The notes beneath the pieces were generated by a model that had not been told where the DNA came from, did not search any database, and saw only the letters and a program-made list of their open reading frames with translations. Made by a program: the position numbers and the translations under genes. A DNA stretch of 64,000 bases from Treponema sp. (GTDB lineage Bacteria > Spirochaetota > Spirochaetia > Treponematales > Breznakiellaceae). Positions 17,051-26,607 of this stretch are shown piece after piece. The stretch covers positions 1-64,000 of the forward strand of contig JAIRYV010000068.1 in assembly GCA_031267685.1 (NCBI GenBank), in the 5' to 3' direction. How positions within the stretch are numbered: position 1 is the stretch's first letter; each line of letters begins with the position of its first letter.

Positions 17051-19657
17051 ATGAACTATGAAAAACTTACCATAAAGGCACAGGAGGCGGTTCAGCAAGC
17101 CACGACTCTTGCCCAGAAGAATGACCATTCTCAGGTTGAGACGGAACATCTTTTACTGGTGCTTCTCAAGCAGGAAGATGGTATTGTGAAGCCTCTTATT
17201 GAGCGCTTGGTGGCTGATACGGGGCAGATACAGAGTGCGGTTGAGGGGCTTATTGCCCAGGTTCCGAAGGTGTATGGCGAGGCTGCGCAGCTTTTTCTTT
17301 CGCAAAGTGCGGCGAAGGTACTTGCCAAAGCAGAGGCAGAGGCAGAGGCGCTCAAGGACGAGTATGTTTCCTGTGAGCATATTCTCCTTGCCATAGCTCA
17401 GAGTGAGGGCAAGGCAGGCGACGTACTGAAGAAGGCTGGCATTAAGCGGGATGCGCTTCTTGAGGCGCTAAAACAGATGCGTGGCAACACTCGCGTTACG
17501 GACCAGAATCCAGAGGATAAGTATCAGGTACTTGAGCGCTACTGTCGTGATTTGACTGCGTTGGCGCGACTTGAGAAGCTCGATCCGGTGATTGGCCGGG
17601 ACGAGGAGATCCGTCGTGTGATGCAGGTGCTGTCCCGCAGAACCAAGAACAACCCAGTGCTTATTGGTGAGCCGGGCGTGGGCAAAACGGCGATTGCCGA
17701 GGGGTTAGCGCGGCGTATTGTGGCTGGCGATGTGCCGGACGGACTGAAAGGCAAGCGACTTTTGTCGCTGGATTTGGGCGCATTGATTGCTGGTGCGAAG
17801 TTTCGGGGTGAGTTTGAGGAGCGGCTCAAGGCGGTGATTCATGAGATTCAGGCGTCTGATGGCAAGTTCATTCTTTTCATTGACGAATTGCATACGCTGG
17901 TTGGCGCGGGTGCGGCAGAGGGTGCAACCGATGCCTCTAACCTGCTGAAACCGGCGCTGGCGCGGGGAGAATTGCGCTGTGTTGGGGCTACCACGCTTGA
18001 CGAGTACCGTAAATACATTGAGAAAGATGCTGCTCTTGAGCGGCGTTTTCAGCAGGTCTACACGCCGGAGCCATCGGTTGAGGACACTATCGCCATACTG
18101 CGCGGCTTGAAGGAGCGCTATGAGGTACATCATGGTGTGCGTATCAAGGACGAGGCGCTGGTTGCGGCGGCAACGCTTTCCAATCGCTATATTACGAGCC
18201 GTTTTCTGCCGGACAAGGCCATTGACTTGGTGGATGAGGCAGCGAGTCGCCTCAAGATGGAGCTGGACAGTCGTCCCACAGACCTTGACAAGCTGGAACG
18301 CCGGCTATTGCAGCTTTCGATTGAGCAGCAGGCGCTTCAAAAAGAGGAAGACAAGGCATCGCGGGAACGAATCAGTAAGCTGGACAAAGAGATAGCCAAC
18401 CTCAATTCAGAACGGAACGCTATGAGGGCGAAGTGGGACAATGAGAAGCAGGACATTGAGAAGATACGCGGCCTGAAGCAGCGTATTGAAGAGCTTAAAA
18501 TTGAAGAAACGCGTTATGAACGTGAGGGAAACCTTGCGAAGGCTGCGGAAGTGAAGCATGGTAAGATTCCGTCTGCACAAAAAGAATTGGCCGCGCTTAC
18601 TGGCCAAATTGAAGCGAAGCGCGGTGAGACTGCGCTCCTGCGCGAGGAGGTGAGCGAGGACGACATTGCCCAAGTAGTGTCTGCGTGGACTGGCATTCCG
18701 GTCTCAAAGATGCTGTCTGGCGAGTTGCAAAAGTATCTTGACCTTGAAAAGGTGCTGACGCGGCGTGTAGTTGGTCAGGAACGCGCTGTGAGCGCGGTTG
18801 CTGATGCCATAAGGCGGAACAAGGCGGGTTTGTCTGATGCGAGCCGGCCTCTGGGTTCTTTCCTGTTTCTGGGGCCTACTGGCGTGGGTAAGACCGAGCT
18901 TGCTAAAACTCTTGCCGACTTTTTGTTTAATGATGAGAAGGCGCTTACCCGTATTGACATGAGCGAGTATGGGGAAAAGCACTCGGTGAGCCGCCTCATT
19001 GGAGCGCCGCCAGGGTATGTGGGTTATGAGCAGGGCGGTCAGCTTACCGAAGCGGTGCGTCGTCGGCCCTACAGTGTGATTCTTTTTGATGAAATTGAGA
19101 AGGCTCATCCTGAAGTGTTTAACGTGTTTTTGCAAATCCTTGACGACGGCAGGCTCACTGATGGTCAGGGGCGCGTGGTTGACTTTAAGAACGTCATCAT
19201 TATCCAGACCAGCAACCTCGGTTCCGATATTATTCTTGAGGCAAAGCCCACTGACGATATTCAGGCTATGCTGAAGGAACTGTTGAAACAGTATTTTAAG
19301 CCGGAGTTTCTGAACCGCATTGATGAGACCGTGATTTTTAACCGTCTTGGCAAAGGTGAGATCAGTAAAATTGTGGACATTCAGTTGACCCACCTGAGCG
19401 CCCGCCTTGCCGAGCGCAGAGTCAGCCTCAGTCTTACGCCTGTTGCAAAGGCTCTACTTACCAAGCGTGGCTATGACCCGCTTTTTGGCGCGCGTCCACT
19501 CAAGCGTACCATACAGTCTTTGCTGGAAAACCCGCTTGCCAAGGCCATTATTGCCGGCAAGATTCGGGATGGCGACCGCGTTGTGGTGGATGCTGACGCG
19601 GAGGGGCTTGTGTTTAAGAAAGAGACTCTGCCACAAGTGGCGGGGAGATCACATTAA
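17051..19657 (+). CDS. clpB: ATP-dependent disaggregase ClpB
   Basis: 868 residues from [14 protein letters not shown]. Order: Clp N-domain repeats (1-145), first AAA+ module (~160-390; Walker A GEPGVGKT, Walker B LFIDELHT), coiled-coil middle domain (~400-530, the mark of ClpB rather than ClpA or ClpC), second AAA+ module (~555-760; [21 protein letters not shown]) and the small D2 domain. It works with DnaK to rescue aggregated protein in the cytoplasm. The frame is open 93 bases further upstream, but family similarity begins at 17051. That ATG lacks a Shine-Dalgarno sequence, and a -10-like TATATA lies ten bases before it. Confidence 0.96.
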   Translation: MNYEKLTIKAQEAVQQATTLAQKNDHSQVETEHLLLVLLKQEDGIVKPLIERLVADTGQIQSAVEGLIAQVPKVYGEAAQLFLSQSAAKVLAKAEAEAEALKDEYVSCEHILLAIAQSEGKAGDVLKKAGIKRDALLEALKQMRGNTRVTDQNPEDKYQVLERYCRDLTALARLEKLDPVIGRDEEIRRVMQVLSRRTKNNPVLIGEPGVGKTAIAEGLARRIVAGDVPDGLKGKRLLSLDLGALIAGAKFRGEFEERLKAVIHEIQASDGKFILFIDELHTLVGAGAAEGATDASNLLKPALARGELRCVGATTLDEYRKYIEKDAALERRFQQVYTPEPSVEDTIAILRGLKERYEVHHGVRIKDEALVAAATLSNRYITSRFLPDKAIDLVDEAASRLKMELDSRPTDLDKLERRLLQLSIEQQALQKEEDKASRERISKLDKEIANLNSERNAMRAKWDNEKQDIEKIRGLKQRIEELKIEETRYEREGNLAKAAEVKHGKIPSAQKELAALTGQIEAKRGETALLREEVSEDDIAQVVSAWTGIPVSKMLSGELQKYLDLEKVLTRRVVGQERAVSAVADAIRRNKAGLSDASRPLGSFLFLGPTGVGKTELAKTLADFLFNDEKALTRIDMSEYGEKHSVSRLIGAPPGYVGYEQGGQLTEAVRRRPYSVILFDEIEKAHPEVFNVFLQILDDGRLTDGQGRVVDFKNVIIIQTSNLGSDIILEAKPTDDIQAMLKELLKQYFKPEFLNRIDETVIFNRLGKGEISKIVDIQLTHLSARLAERRVSLSLTPVAKALLTKRGYDPLFGARPLKRTIQSLLENPLAKAIIAGKIRDGDRVVVDADAEGLVFKKETLPQVAGRSH

Positions 19658-19712
19658 GTGGTGGCGCCAGATACCATAGCGTTATGAACGAGCGGTGGTG
19701 TCTGGCCGCCAC
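19658..19712. terminator. imperfect hairpin between convergent clpB and ABC-F gene
   Basis: GTGGTGGCGCCAGATACCA (19658-19676) pairs, with a two-base bulge and G-T pairs, with GGTGGTGTCTGGCCGCCAC (19694-19712). It starts right after the clpB stop; no T run follows, so termination is tentative. Confidence 0.5.
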
Positions 19713-19719
19713 ACAGCGG

Positions 19720-21348
19720 CTAGATGTGGAGCCGTTCAGCGCGGTGATAGGCTTCAGCGCGGAGCGCCTTGACTGAGGCGTCGGCAAGGTAATCGTCAAA
19801 GGGCAGCATACGATCAATGAGGCCGCCGGGGATGATTTCCACGATGCGATTGGCGACTGAATTGACGAATTCGTGGTCATGGGAATTGAACAGTACCACG
19901 CCGGAGAACGCGACAAGGCCATCGTTGAGTGCGCTTATGCTTTCAAGATCAAGGTGATTGGTCGGTTCGTCCAGAATTAGCACATTTGCACTGGAAAGCA
20001 TCATGCGCGAGAGCATACAGCGAACCTTTTCGCCGCCAGAGAGGACGTTTACCGGCTTCAGAGCCTCATCCCCTGAAAAAAGCATACGCCCTAAGAAGCC
20101 TCGCACATAGGTGTCGTCCTGATTTGGCGAATATTGCTTCAGCCAATCCACTATCGATAGGTCTGAATTGAAAAAGCCGGAGTTCTCCTTGGGGTAATAG
20201 GAAAACGTGGTGGTCTGACCCCAGTAGAATGTGCCAGAAACTGGCTGGGTAATCCCACTTATAAGGTCAAAGAGCGCAGTTTTAGCCTGATGCTTAATGC
20301 CTACAAAGGCGATCTTGTCTCCCTTGTTCACGATGAGAGAAAATTTTTGTAGGCCAGTGGATTCTTCTGCAGATAGTTTCTCGATCCTAAGCACATTGTT
20401 CCCGATCTCTCGCTCCGGCTTGAAGCCAACGTAAGGGAACTTCCGACTGGTAACGGTGATGTTCTCAAGGTCGAGCTTTTCAAGCACTTTTTTACGACTC
20501 GTGGCCTGTCTGCTCTTGGACGCATTGGACGCAAAGCGCTGGATAAACTCTCTGAGGTCTTTGGCCTTTTCCTCCCGCTTTTTAAGCTGGTCTCGCGCCT
20601 GTCTCTGGAGCATCTGACTCATCTGATACCAGAAATCGTAGTTACCCGCATAAAGTGTAATTTTGCCAAAGTCAATGTCACAGGTATGGGTACAAACCGC
20701 GTTGAGAAAGTGCCGGTCGTGGCTGACCACAATGACGGTATTGGGAAAGTCTATGAGGAAGTCTTCCAGCCACGCGATTGACTCAAGGTCAAGGCCGTTG
20801 GTTGGCTCGTCGAGTAAAAGTATGTCGGGATTGCCAAAAAGCGCCTGAGCGAGCAACACCCGTACTTTGCGGGTTTCGTCCAGTTCAGCCATTGTTTTCC
20901 CGTGATCAGCCTCGTCAAGCCCCAGGCCGGAGAGCAGTTGGCTGGCTTGGGCTTCAGCTTCCCAACCATCCAGATCGGCGAAGTCCGCCTCAAGCTCGCT
21001 TGCCCGCATTCCGTCTTCCTCAGAGAAGTTTTCTTTTGCATAGATGGCCTCGCGTTCTTTCTGTATGGCGTAGAGCTTGGGATAGCCCATAATCACAGTT
21101 TCAAGCACTGGATACTCTTCAAAAGCAAAGTGATCCTGCCTCAGTACCGCGATACGCTGGCCGGAACTTATAGAGATTTCGCCCTTATCGTGTTCTATGT
21201 CGCCAGAAAGTATGTTAAGAAACGTGGATTTACCTGCCCCGTTTGCGCCAATGATCCCGTAACAGTTGCCCGGGGTGAATTTGAGGTTAACATCCTTGAA
21301 AAGCGTCCGCTCTCCAAATACAAGACTCATATCGGTAATAGTTATCAT
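19720..21348 (-). CDS. ABC-F family ATPase (YbiT-like)
   Basis: 542 residues, two ATPase domains on one chain and no membrane segment, the ABC-F pattern of ribosome-associated translation factors. First domain: GANGAGKST (~40), LDEPTNGLDLES. Second domain: signature LSGGEKVRCMLSRM and LDEPTNHLDLES. The linker carries a basic helix (RQARDQLKKREEKAKDLREF). The second Walker A reads GIKHQAKT, with Ala in place of the usual Gly before Lys. The ATG at 21348 is preferred to the TTG three codons upstream. Neither has a Shine-Dalgarno site. YbiT-like is the closest subfamily by the GKITLYAGNYDFW segment. Confidence 0.9.
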   Translation of the reverse strand: MITITDMSLVFGERTLFKDVNLKFTPGNCYGIIGANGAGKSTFLNILSGDIEHDKGEISISSGQRIAVLRQDHFAFEEYPVLETVIMGYPKLYAIQKEREAIYAKENFSEEDGMRASELEADFADLDGWEAEAQASQLLSGLGLDEADHGKTMAELDETRKVRVLLAQALFGNPDILLLDEPTNGLDLESIAWLEDFLIDFPNTVIVVSHDRHFLNAVCTHTCDIDFGKITLYAGNYDFWYQMSQMLQRQARDQLKKREEKAKDLREFIQRFASNASKSRQATSRKKVLEKLDLENITVTSRKFPYVGFKPEREIGNNVLRIEKLSAEESTGLQKFSLIVNKGDKIAFVGIKHQAKTALFDLISGITQPVSGTFYWGQTTTFSYYPKENSGFFNSDLSIVDWLKQYSPNQDDTYVRGFLGRMLFSGDEALKPVNVLSGGEKVRCMLSRMMLSSANVLILDEPTNHLDLESISALNDGLVAFSGVVLFNSHDHEFVNSVANRIVEIIPGGLIDRMLPFDDYLADASVKALRAEAYHRAERLHI

Positions 21349-21413
21349 ATATTGCAAAAAGGTAGTCAGAAGAGGGCAAGCCTGTCAATAGTGTCGTCTG
21401 CAACACCCAGTAC

Positions 21414-21551
21414 AATTTTACCACGAACCAGTATTAGTGAAGGTCTTTCAAAGGTACTATTGAAGGTGCTTCAAAGCCACTGTTGAAGATGCTTCGACCA
21501 GTACCTGTGAACAAGATAAACGTTATAGAAATAAAATTTTACCACGAACCA
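21414..21551. repeat. 17-bp direct repeats enclosing three 23-bp repeats
   Basis: AATTTTACCACGAACCA occurs at 21414-21430 and 21535-21551. Between them are three degenerate 23-bp units (21438-21460, 21461-21483, 21484-21506), each opening with TGAAG. The rest of the gap 21349-21786 shows no gene; a GGGGG-rich inverted repeat (ACCCCCTTTC / GAAAGGGGGT) lies near 21703-21726. Confidence 0.8.
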
Positions 21552-21702
21552 CACGAAGAGAATAGAACAGTCTTCATTTTTCCCTATGGCTCTGAAAATT
21601 CTATGTGTTTACCCCGTCAACACCAGCAGGCTTACTGGACAAAAAGCGTGAGTATAGGCTAAGGTTCAGATAAATAATCCCCGCCCAGTAAGGTAGGGTA
21701 TT

Positions 21703-21727
21703 ACCCCCTTTCGTAAGAAAGGGGGTA
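21703..21727. terminator. small perfect inverted repeat
   Basis: ACCCCCTTTC and GAAAGGGGGT face each other around a five-base loop, about 60 bases upstream of maf. It could be a terminator or a leader hairpin; no T run settles it. Confidence 0.4.
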
Positions 21728-21786
21728 GGCGTGCTTAATATAAGCGTGCGGATTAACAGATAAACAAACGTAAAGGCGGTATACAC

Positions 21787-22380
21787 ATGGAGCCTATCAT
21801 CTTGGCATCCGGTTCTCTAAGGAGACAGGAATTTTTTCGTCTCCTTGACCTACCATTCAGCATCATGCCAGCGCTGATAGATGAAAACTACGGGGATGCG
21901 ACCGATCCTCGCGGAATAGCCGAGGACATGGCGCTGAAAAAGGTGAACAAAATTCTCGATCTGCTTAAAAGCGGTATGCCACCGTGGATCTGCGGGGCTG
22001 ATACGATCATTTCGGTTGATGGGATTATCTTTGGCAAGCCAAAAGACCGCGATGACGCTAAACGCATGTTGACTGCCTTACAGGGTAGAGAGCATGACGT
22101 GGTAACCGCAGTCACCCTCTATAATGGAAGAAATCGTTCCATCAATTCCCGAACTGTGGTCAGTACGGTAACATTTGCGCTGCTTTCTGAAGGGGAGATC
22201 GAGTGGTATCTCAACACCGGTGAATGGCAGGGTATGGCCGGCGCGTACAAGATACAAGGGCTTGCCGGCTGCTATGTATCCAAAATCAACGGTTCGTATA
22301 GCTCTATCGTAGGCTTGCCTATTCGTGAATTCTATGTCATGTTAAGAGAAAGTGGTTACCCTTATGGGGGCAATCAATAG
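21787..22380 (+). CDS. maf: Maf-family nucleoside triphosphate pyrophosphatase
   Basis: 197 residues; hydrolyses non-canonical or canonical NTPs to NMPs, a house-cleaning role in the cytoplasm. The opening ILASGSLRRQEFFRLL carries the family's SxSxRR-type motif (here SGSLRR). GADTIISVDG near residue 75 and GKPKDRDDAKRML follow, and the C-terminal AGAYKIQGLAGCYV matches Maf proteins. Length is normal. AAGGCGG precedes the ATG. It lies just upstream of the rpsB operon, separated by a hairpin. Confidence 0.92.
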   Translation: MEPIILASGSLRRQEFFRLLDLPFSIMPALIDENYGDATDPRGIAEDMALKKVNKILDLLKSGMPPWICGADTIISVDGIIFGKPKDRDDAKRMLTALQGREHDVVTAVTLYNGRNRSINSRTVVSTVTFALLSEGEIEWYLNTGEWQGMAGAYKIQGLAGCYVSKINGSYSSIVGLPIREFYVMLRESGYPYGGNQ

Positions 22381-22411
22381 GAAGCAACGGTTCACGAGAA
22401 CTGTTACTTCC
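22380..22411. terminator. hairpin after maf / in rpsB leader
   Basis: GGAAGCAACGGTTC (22380-22393) pairs with GAACTGTTACTTCC (22398-22411) across a four-base ACGA loop with one mismatch. It starts at the last base of the maf stop. It may end maf transcription or sit in the rpsB leader. Confidence 0.6.
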
Positions 22412-22532
22412 TTAAAACAAAGCTGGCGTTGCCAGTTAATCAATTTCCACCGCGTGGGTGTATAGCGCCCCTAACGTGGTGAGATAAAGGGAAGGCGCCG
22501 CGCTGACAAAAGCGCGGACATGGGAGGAAATT

Positions 22533-23432
22533 TTGGCAGTTGTAACGATGAAAAGCCTGCTTGAGTCAGGCGTACACTTCGGTCATCAGGTAAAACGCTG
22601 GGACCCGCGAATGAAGAAGTACATCTTCGCGGAACGAAATGGGATTCACATCATTGATCTGCAAAAAACCATTCAGGCCAGCAAGGATGCTTACGATGCG
22701 GTTCGCAAAACCGTAGCGCAGGGCAAGACCGTGTTGTTTGTGGGTACCAAAAAACAGGCACAGCAGGCAATCCAGAAAGAAGCAGAGCGCTGCGGCATGT
22801 TCTATGTGAATAACCGCTGGCTCGGCGGTATGCTCACGAACTTTGTTACCATTAAGAAGTCTCTGCTTCGTCTTAAAAAGCTGGAAAAAATGGAAGTGGA
22901 TGGGACTTTCGAGAATCTCACTAAGAAAGAGATTGCGGGGCTTGGCAAGGAGCGCGCCCGCCTCCAGAAAAACCTGGGCGGTATCAAGGATATGAAGGAG
23001 CTTCCGGGCATCCTTTTTATTATCGATACCCGCAAGGAAGCCATTGCCGTAACCGAAGCCCAGCGCATAGGAATCCCCATTGTCGCGGTGGTTGATACCA
23101 ACTGTAACCCCGAAGGCATCAACTATCCCATTCCGGGCAACGACGACGCGATTCGGGCGATCACGCTCTTTACCCAGATCGTGGCTAACGCGGTGGTGGA
23201 AGCGGATAACGAGGTCGGACTCCAGATTATCGAAAACCTGGGCGACGAGGATGAGGATATGGAAACCATCCTGACTGATGTTTCCATCAAAGAAGAGGAT
23301 CGGGAGATTGACATCGCTTCCTATTCGTCAGAAGCGCCGCTTGTTGTCGGTGTCAGTGTGGATATTCGTGAGGAACGTGAGGAAGAAGATGAGCTTCCGG
23401 TTGATGTTGACAAGGTCTATGATGAGGCATAA
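22533..23432 (+). CDS. rpsB: 30S ribosomal protein S2
   Basis: 299 residues starting [19 protein letters not shown] at a TTG codon, with GGGAGG five bases upstream supporting that start. S2 hallmarks: [30 protein letters not shown] and PVVDTNC-type [21 protein letters not shown]. The acidic C-terminal tail (~240-299, rich in Glu/Asp) is longer than in E. coli S2. First gene of rpsB-tsf-frr-uppS-cdsA. Confidence 0.97.
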   Translation: MAVVTMKSLLESGVHFGHQVKRWDPRMKKYIFAERNGIHIIDLQKTIQASKDAYDAVRKTVAQGKTVLFVGTKKQAQQAIQKEAERCGMFYVNNRWLGGMLTNFVTIKKSLLRLKKLEKMEVDGTFENLTKKEIAGLGKERARLQKNLGGIKDMKELPGILFIIDTRKEAIAVTEAQRIGIPIVAVVDTNCNPEGINYPIPGNDDAIRAITLFTQIVANAVVEADNEVGLQIIENLGDEDEDMETILTDVSIKEEDREIDIASYSSEAPLVVGVSVDIREEREEEDELPVDVDKVYDEA

Positions 23433-23455
23433 ACAAGCACAGAGGAGGAGATTAT

Positions 23456-24307
23456 ATGGCGACTATCAGCGCGGCTGATGTAAAGCGGCTTCGGGAAAAG
23501 ACCGGAGCCGGCATGATGGAATGTAAAAATGCTCTTGTTGAAACCGACGGCGATTTTGATAAGGCGGAAAAGCTTCTTAAAGAAAAGGGGCTTGCAGCAG
23601 TGGAAAAACGCTCGGATCGGGCGACCAACGAGGGTAAGGTCTTTATTAAGACAAGGGACAACACTGCGGTTCTTGTGGAACTGGCGACTGAAACCGACTT
23701 TGTGGCCCGTAACCCTGAGTTCATCGCTCTGGGCAGTGCTATTACTGACCGCATCCTCGAAAGAGGCTATACCGACGTTAACGAAGAACTCGTCGGTATG
23801 GTAACAGACCTGGCGACCAAGATTCGGGAAAACATGAGCTTAAAGCGGATGCAGCTTATCAAAGCCGAAACCAATGAAGGCATCGCCGAGTACATCCATG
23901 GCGAGGGCAACATCGGCGTAGTGGTGAGGCTCGCGGCTGATACGCCAGAAGTTCTCGCGCAGGAGGCGTTCAAGGAACTGGCGCACGGGCTTGCCATGCA
24001 CATTGCATGGGCAAACCCGCTCGTTATTGACCGGAAGCAGCTCGACGCGGCCTTTGTTACCGAGCAGGAAGAAATTTTCCGTAAGCAGATGGAAGCTGAC
24101 GAAACCCTCAAGGGGAAACCAGCAGCAGCCCTCGACAACATCCTCAAGGGCAAGCTCTCGAAGTATCTCAAGAGCCTCTGTCTGCTGGATCAAGGTTATG
24201 TTAAGGATGAAAAACTCTCAGTTGCTCAGGTACTTGCCAACTGCGGTAAAGAACTTGGCGCGACACTGACCATAAGCGACTATGTGTACTTCAAGGTAGG
24301 ACAGTAA
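23456..24307 (+). CDS. tsf: elongation factor Ts
   Basis: 283 residues; nucleotide exchange factor for EF-Tu. The N-terminal UBA-like domain contains VKRLREKTGAGMMECKNAL; ETDFVARNPEF near residue 80 is the EF-Tu contact signature (TDFV). AGAGGAGG precedes the ATG. Follows rpsB by 23 bases and precedes frr, with an intervening hairpin. Confidence 0.97.
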   Translation: MATISAADVKRLREKTGAGMMECKNALVETDGDFDKAEKLLKEKGLAAVEKRSDRATNEGKVFIKTRDNTAVLVELATETDFVARNPEFIALGSAITDRILERGYTDVNEELVGMVTDLATKIRENMSLKRMQLIKAETNEGIAEYIHGEGNIGVVVRLAADTPEVLAQEAFKELAHGLAMHIAWANPLVIDRKQLDAAFVTEQEEIFRKQMEADETLKGKPAAALDNILKGKLSKYLKSLCLLDQGYVKDEKLSVAQVLANCGKELGATLTISDYVYFKVGQ

Positions 24308-24314
24308 ATCGTTT

Positions 24315-24348
24315 ACCGTAAGGGTAAATACTCTTTCTCCCTTACGGT
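24315..24348. terminator. perfect 10-bp hairpin between tsf and frr
   Basis: ACCGTAAGGG (24315-24324) and CCCTTACGGT (24339-24348) form a perfect stem with a 14-base loop. No T run follows, so it may be a partial terminator or an RNA-processing/stability element that sets different levels of the two gene groups. Confidence 0.6.
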
Positions 24349-24378
24349 TATCGTACCCACGTTAAAAAGGATTTTATT

Positions 24379-24933
24379 ATGGGAAATGTTATTCAAAAGT
24401 CCGAAGAAAAGATGAAGAAAACCCTTGTGAGTCTGCAAGACAGTTTTGCCTCCCTACGTACTGGCAGGGTGTCGGCAGCTCTCTTTGACAAGATTCGGGT
24501 TGACAGCTATGGCGTCAAGTCCCCGCTACGGGAAGTGGCGAACATCACAATTCCAGAAGCCCGTCTCGTGGTTATCAGCCCCTGGGATAAGGCGCTTATC
24601 AACGAAATCGAGCGGGCGATTCGCTCATCAGAGCTGTCGCTTAACCCGAGCAACGACGGCAAGGTGATTCGTATTGCTATCCCACCGCTCACTGAAGAGC
24701 GGCGGAGGGAAATCGCCAAGCAAGCCAGAACGCACGCGGAGCAGAGCCGCGTGGCCATACGAAATATACGCCGCGACGGTAATGATGAACTGAAAAAGCT
24801 CCTCAAAGACGCCAGTCTCTCAGAAGATGAAGAGAAAAAAACTGGAGACGAGCTGCAAAAGCTCACCGACACCTATATCAAGAAAGTCGATCAGGCTCTG
24901 GAAGAAAAAGACAAAGAAATAATGGAAGTCTGA
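24379..24933 (+). CDS. frr: ribosome recycling factor
   Basis: 184 residues, all in the RRF fold: LRTGRVSAALFDKIRVDSYG, the TIPEARLVVISPWDK loop, SDLGLNP-type SELSLNPSNDGKVIRI and the C-terminal three-helix part. It splits post-termination ribosomes with EF-G. AAGGAT precedes the ATG. The stop TGA shares its A with the uppS ATG, so the two are coupled. Confidence 0.97.
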   Translation: MGNVIQKSEEKMKKTLVSLQDSFASLRTGRVSAALFDKIRVDSYGVKSPLREVANITIPEARLVVISPWDKALINEIERAIRSSELSLNPSNDGKVIRIAIPPLTEERRREIAKQARTHAEQSRVAIRNIRRDGNDELKKLLKDASLSEDEEKKTGDELQKLTDTYIKKVDQALEEKDKEIMEV

Positions 24934-25685
24934 TGCCTGAGTCTCAAGCCGATGATAAACATCCACCCACCCACATCGCGATCATCATGGATGGGAATGG
25001 CCGCTGGGCTATCGCAAAAAATCGACCGCGCACCCAGGGCCATCTTGAAGGGTTGACAATTGCCAAAAAAATTGTCAAAGCAGCCAGTAATCGGGGAGTG
25101 CAGTACCTCACGCTCTATGTCTTTTCAACCGAGAACTGGAAGCGAAGCGCCTCTGAAGTGGGGTTTATCATGGGATTGGTGAAGCAACACCTCAAGCGGG
25201 AACTCAACTTTTACCGTGAAAACCATATCCGCACCCGCCACGCCGGAGACAGCGCAGGTCTGCCGCCAGATGTGGCGCAAGACCTGCACGACGTGTGCGA
25301 GGAAACAAAGCACTTTGACGGTTTACAGGTGATACTCGCACTTAACTACGGTGGCAGGGACGAAATCACGCGTGCGGTTCAGCGGCTTGCGCAAACAATT
25401 GCAATACATCCCAACGCAGCGCAAACAAACGCCGCTATCACCGAGCAAAGTATTCGAGACCATCTGGATAACCCCGATGTGCCTGATCCCGACCTCATCA
25501 TCAGAACCGGCGGGGACTTGCGGAGCAGCAACTTTCTTGTATGGCAGAGCGCATACAGCGAATACTACTTCTCCGACAAACTCTGGCCTGACTGGACCGA
25601 AGCCGACCTTGACCTTGCAATCGCGGCATACCAACAGCGCGACCGGCGCTTTGGCGGGGTAAAACAGCCGTCAGGCCGGCTTTAA
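24933..25685 (+). CDS. uppS: isoprenyl transferase (undecaprenyl diphosphate synthase)
   Basis: 250 residues; makes the C55 carrier lipid for cell-wall synthesis. IIMDGNGRWA near residue 16 carries the catalytic Asp; TLYVFSTENWKR and IIRTGGDLRSSNFLVWQSAY are family signatures. Starts on the shared base of the frr stop and is followed after 11 bases by cdsA. Confidence 0.96.
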   Translation: MPESQADDKHPPTHIAIIMDGNGRWAIAKNRPRTQGHLEGLTIAKKIVKAASNRGVQYLTLYVFSTENWKRSASEVGFIMGLVKQHLKRELNFYRENHIRTRHAGDSAGLPPDVAQDLHDVCEETKHFDGLQVILALNYGGRDEITRAVQRLAQTIAIHPNAAQTNAAITEQSIRDHLDNPDVPDPDLIIRTGGDLRSSNFLVWQSAYSEYYFSDKLWPDWTEADLDLAIAAYQQRDRRFGGVKQPSGRL

Positions 25686-25696
25686 GTGGAGTTACT

Positions 25697-26563
25697 ATGC
25701 AAGTCCCTAAAATCATGGAACGCTTCCTCATCTTTTTTATCGGGCTTCCCGTTGCCCTCTGCATTGTGCTACTCTTGCCTCAGCAACAGCATCTTGCCAC
25801 CAACTGCGCGGCTATAATCCTGAGCGCGCTTGGTGCCAGTGAATTCGCAACGTTCCTAAAACAGAAAACCAGCTTCTCGCTTTCCAAGCCCGAAGTCATG
25901 CTTCTCGGCGCAGCTTGCCCACTTGCCATGACCCTAAGCGTCAGCTTTGGCGTTGACTACCGCATCACGCCGATCTTTATGGCAATCAGCGCAGCTTGGC
26001 TCCTTATATCCAGAATCTTCTCGCCAGAAGACAGGCTTAAAGACGCGCTTGGCTCCATATCAGTGGGTTTTGCCACGCTTCTCTACCCGGGCTTTTTTAT
26101 TGCATGGATCGTCAGCATGGCAAGCTGGCCCCACGCAAACATGGTGATCCTCATCTTCCTGCTTATCCCTATAAGCAACGATTCAGCAGCTTGGGCTATA
26201 GGTATGCTGTTTGGCAAGAACAATCGCGGCATCATCAGGGTCAGTCCAAACAAGAGTGTGGCTGGCTTCATCGGTGGGCTTGTATTTTCTATGGTACTGG
26301 GTATGATAGCTGTCTTCCATATTCCAACCGCGTTCACCGCAAAGATCCTGCCCGCGCCACTAGCCGGCTTGATTCTGGGGTTGGCCGTTGGTCTGGCAGC
26401 CTGCCTTGGCGACCTTGCTGAATCAGCAATGAAACGAAGCGTCGGCGTCAAAGACTCTGGCTCCTTGATACCAGGACGCGGCGGAGTGCTGGACAGTATT
26501 GATTCCCTCTGTTTCGCCGCTCCAGTCTACTATATCCTGTACTGGCTGCTCTTCAGCGGATAG
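25697..26563 (+). CDS. cdsA: phosphatidate cytidylyltransferase
   Basis: 288 residues with about eight membrane segments; forms CDP-diacylglycerol for phospholipid synthesis at the inner membrane. The CdsA signature is seen near the C-terminus as SAMKRSVGVKDSGSLIPGRG. NDSAAWAIGMLFGKN is the upstream conserved loop. GGAG precedes the ATG. In many bacteria dxr and rseP follow; here the operon ends at a convergent alcohol dehydrogenase gene 44 bases away. Confidence 0.95.
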   Translation: MQVPKIMERFLIFFIGLPVALCIVLLLPQQQHLATNCAAIILSALGASEFATFLKQKTSFSLSKPEVMLLGAACPLAMTLSVSFGVDYRITPIFMAISAAWLLISRIFSPEDRLKDALGSISVGFATLLYPGFFIAWIVSMASWPHANMVILIFLLIPISNDSAAWAIGMLFGKNNRGIIRVSPNKSVAGFIGGLVFSMVLGMIAVFHIPTAFTAKILPAPLAGLILGLAVGLAACLGDLAESAMKRSVGVKDSGSLIPGRGGVLDSIDSLCFAAPVYYILYWLLFSG

Positions 26564-26607
26564 CAAGCGCCCAACAGTTGCTAATACTAATCGCTTTGTA
26601 CCGCCAC

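Noticed and set aside
18704-19393. 229-residue frame antisense to clpB
   Set aside because: Lies wholly inside clpB's second ATPase domain; composition is that of a reverse reading of a conserved gene.
22381-22532. Riboswitch or known ribosomal-protein leader before rpsB
   Set aside because: There is a hairpin, but I could not match it to a known leader motif; reported only as a hairpin.
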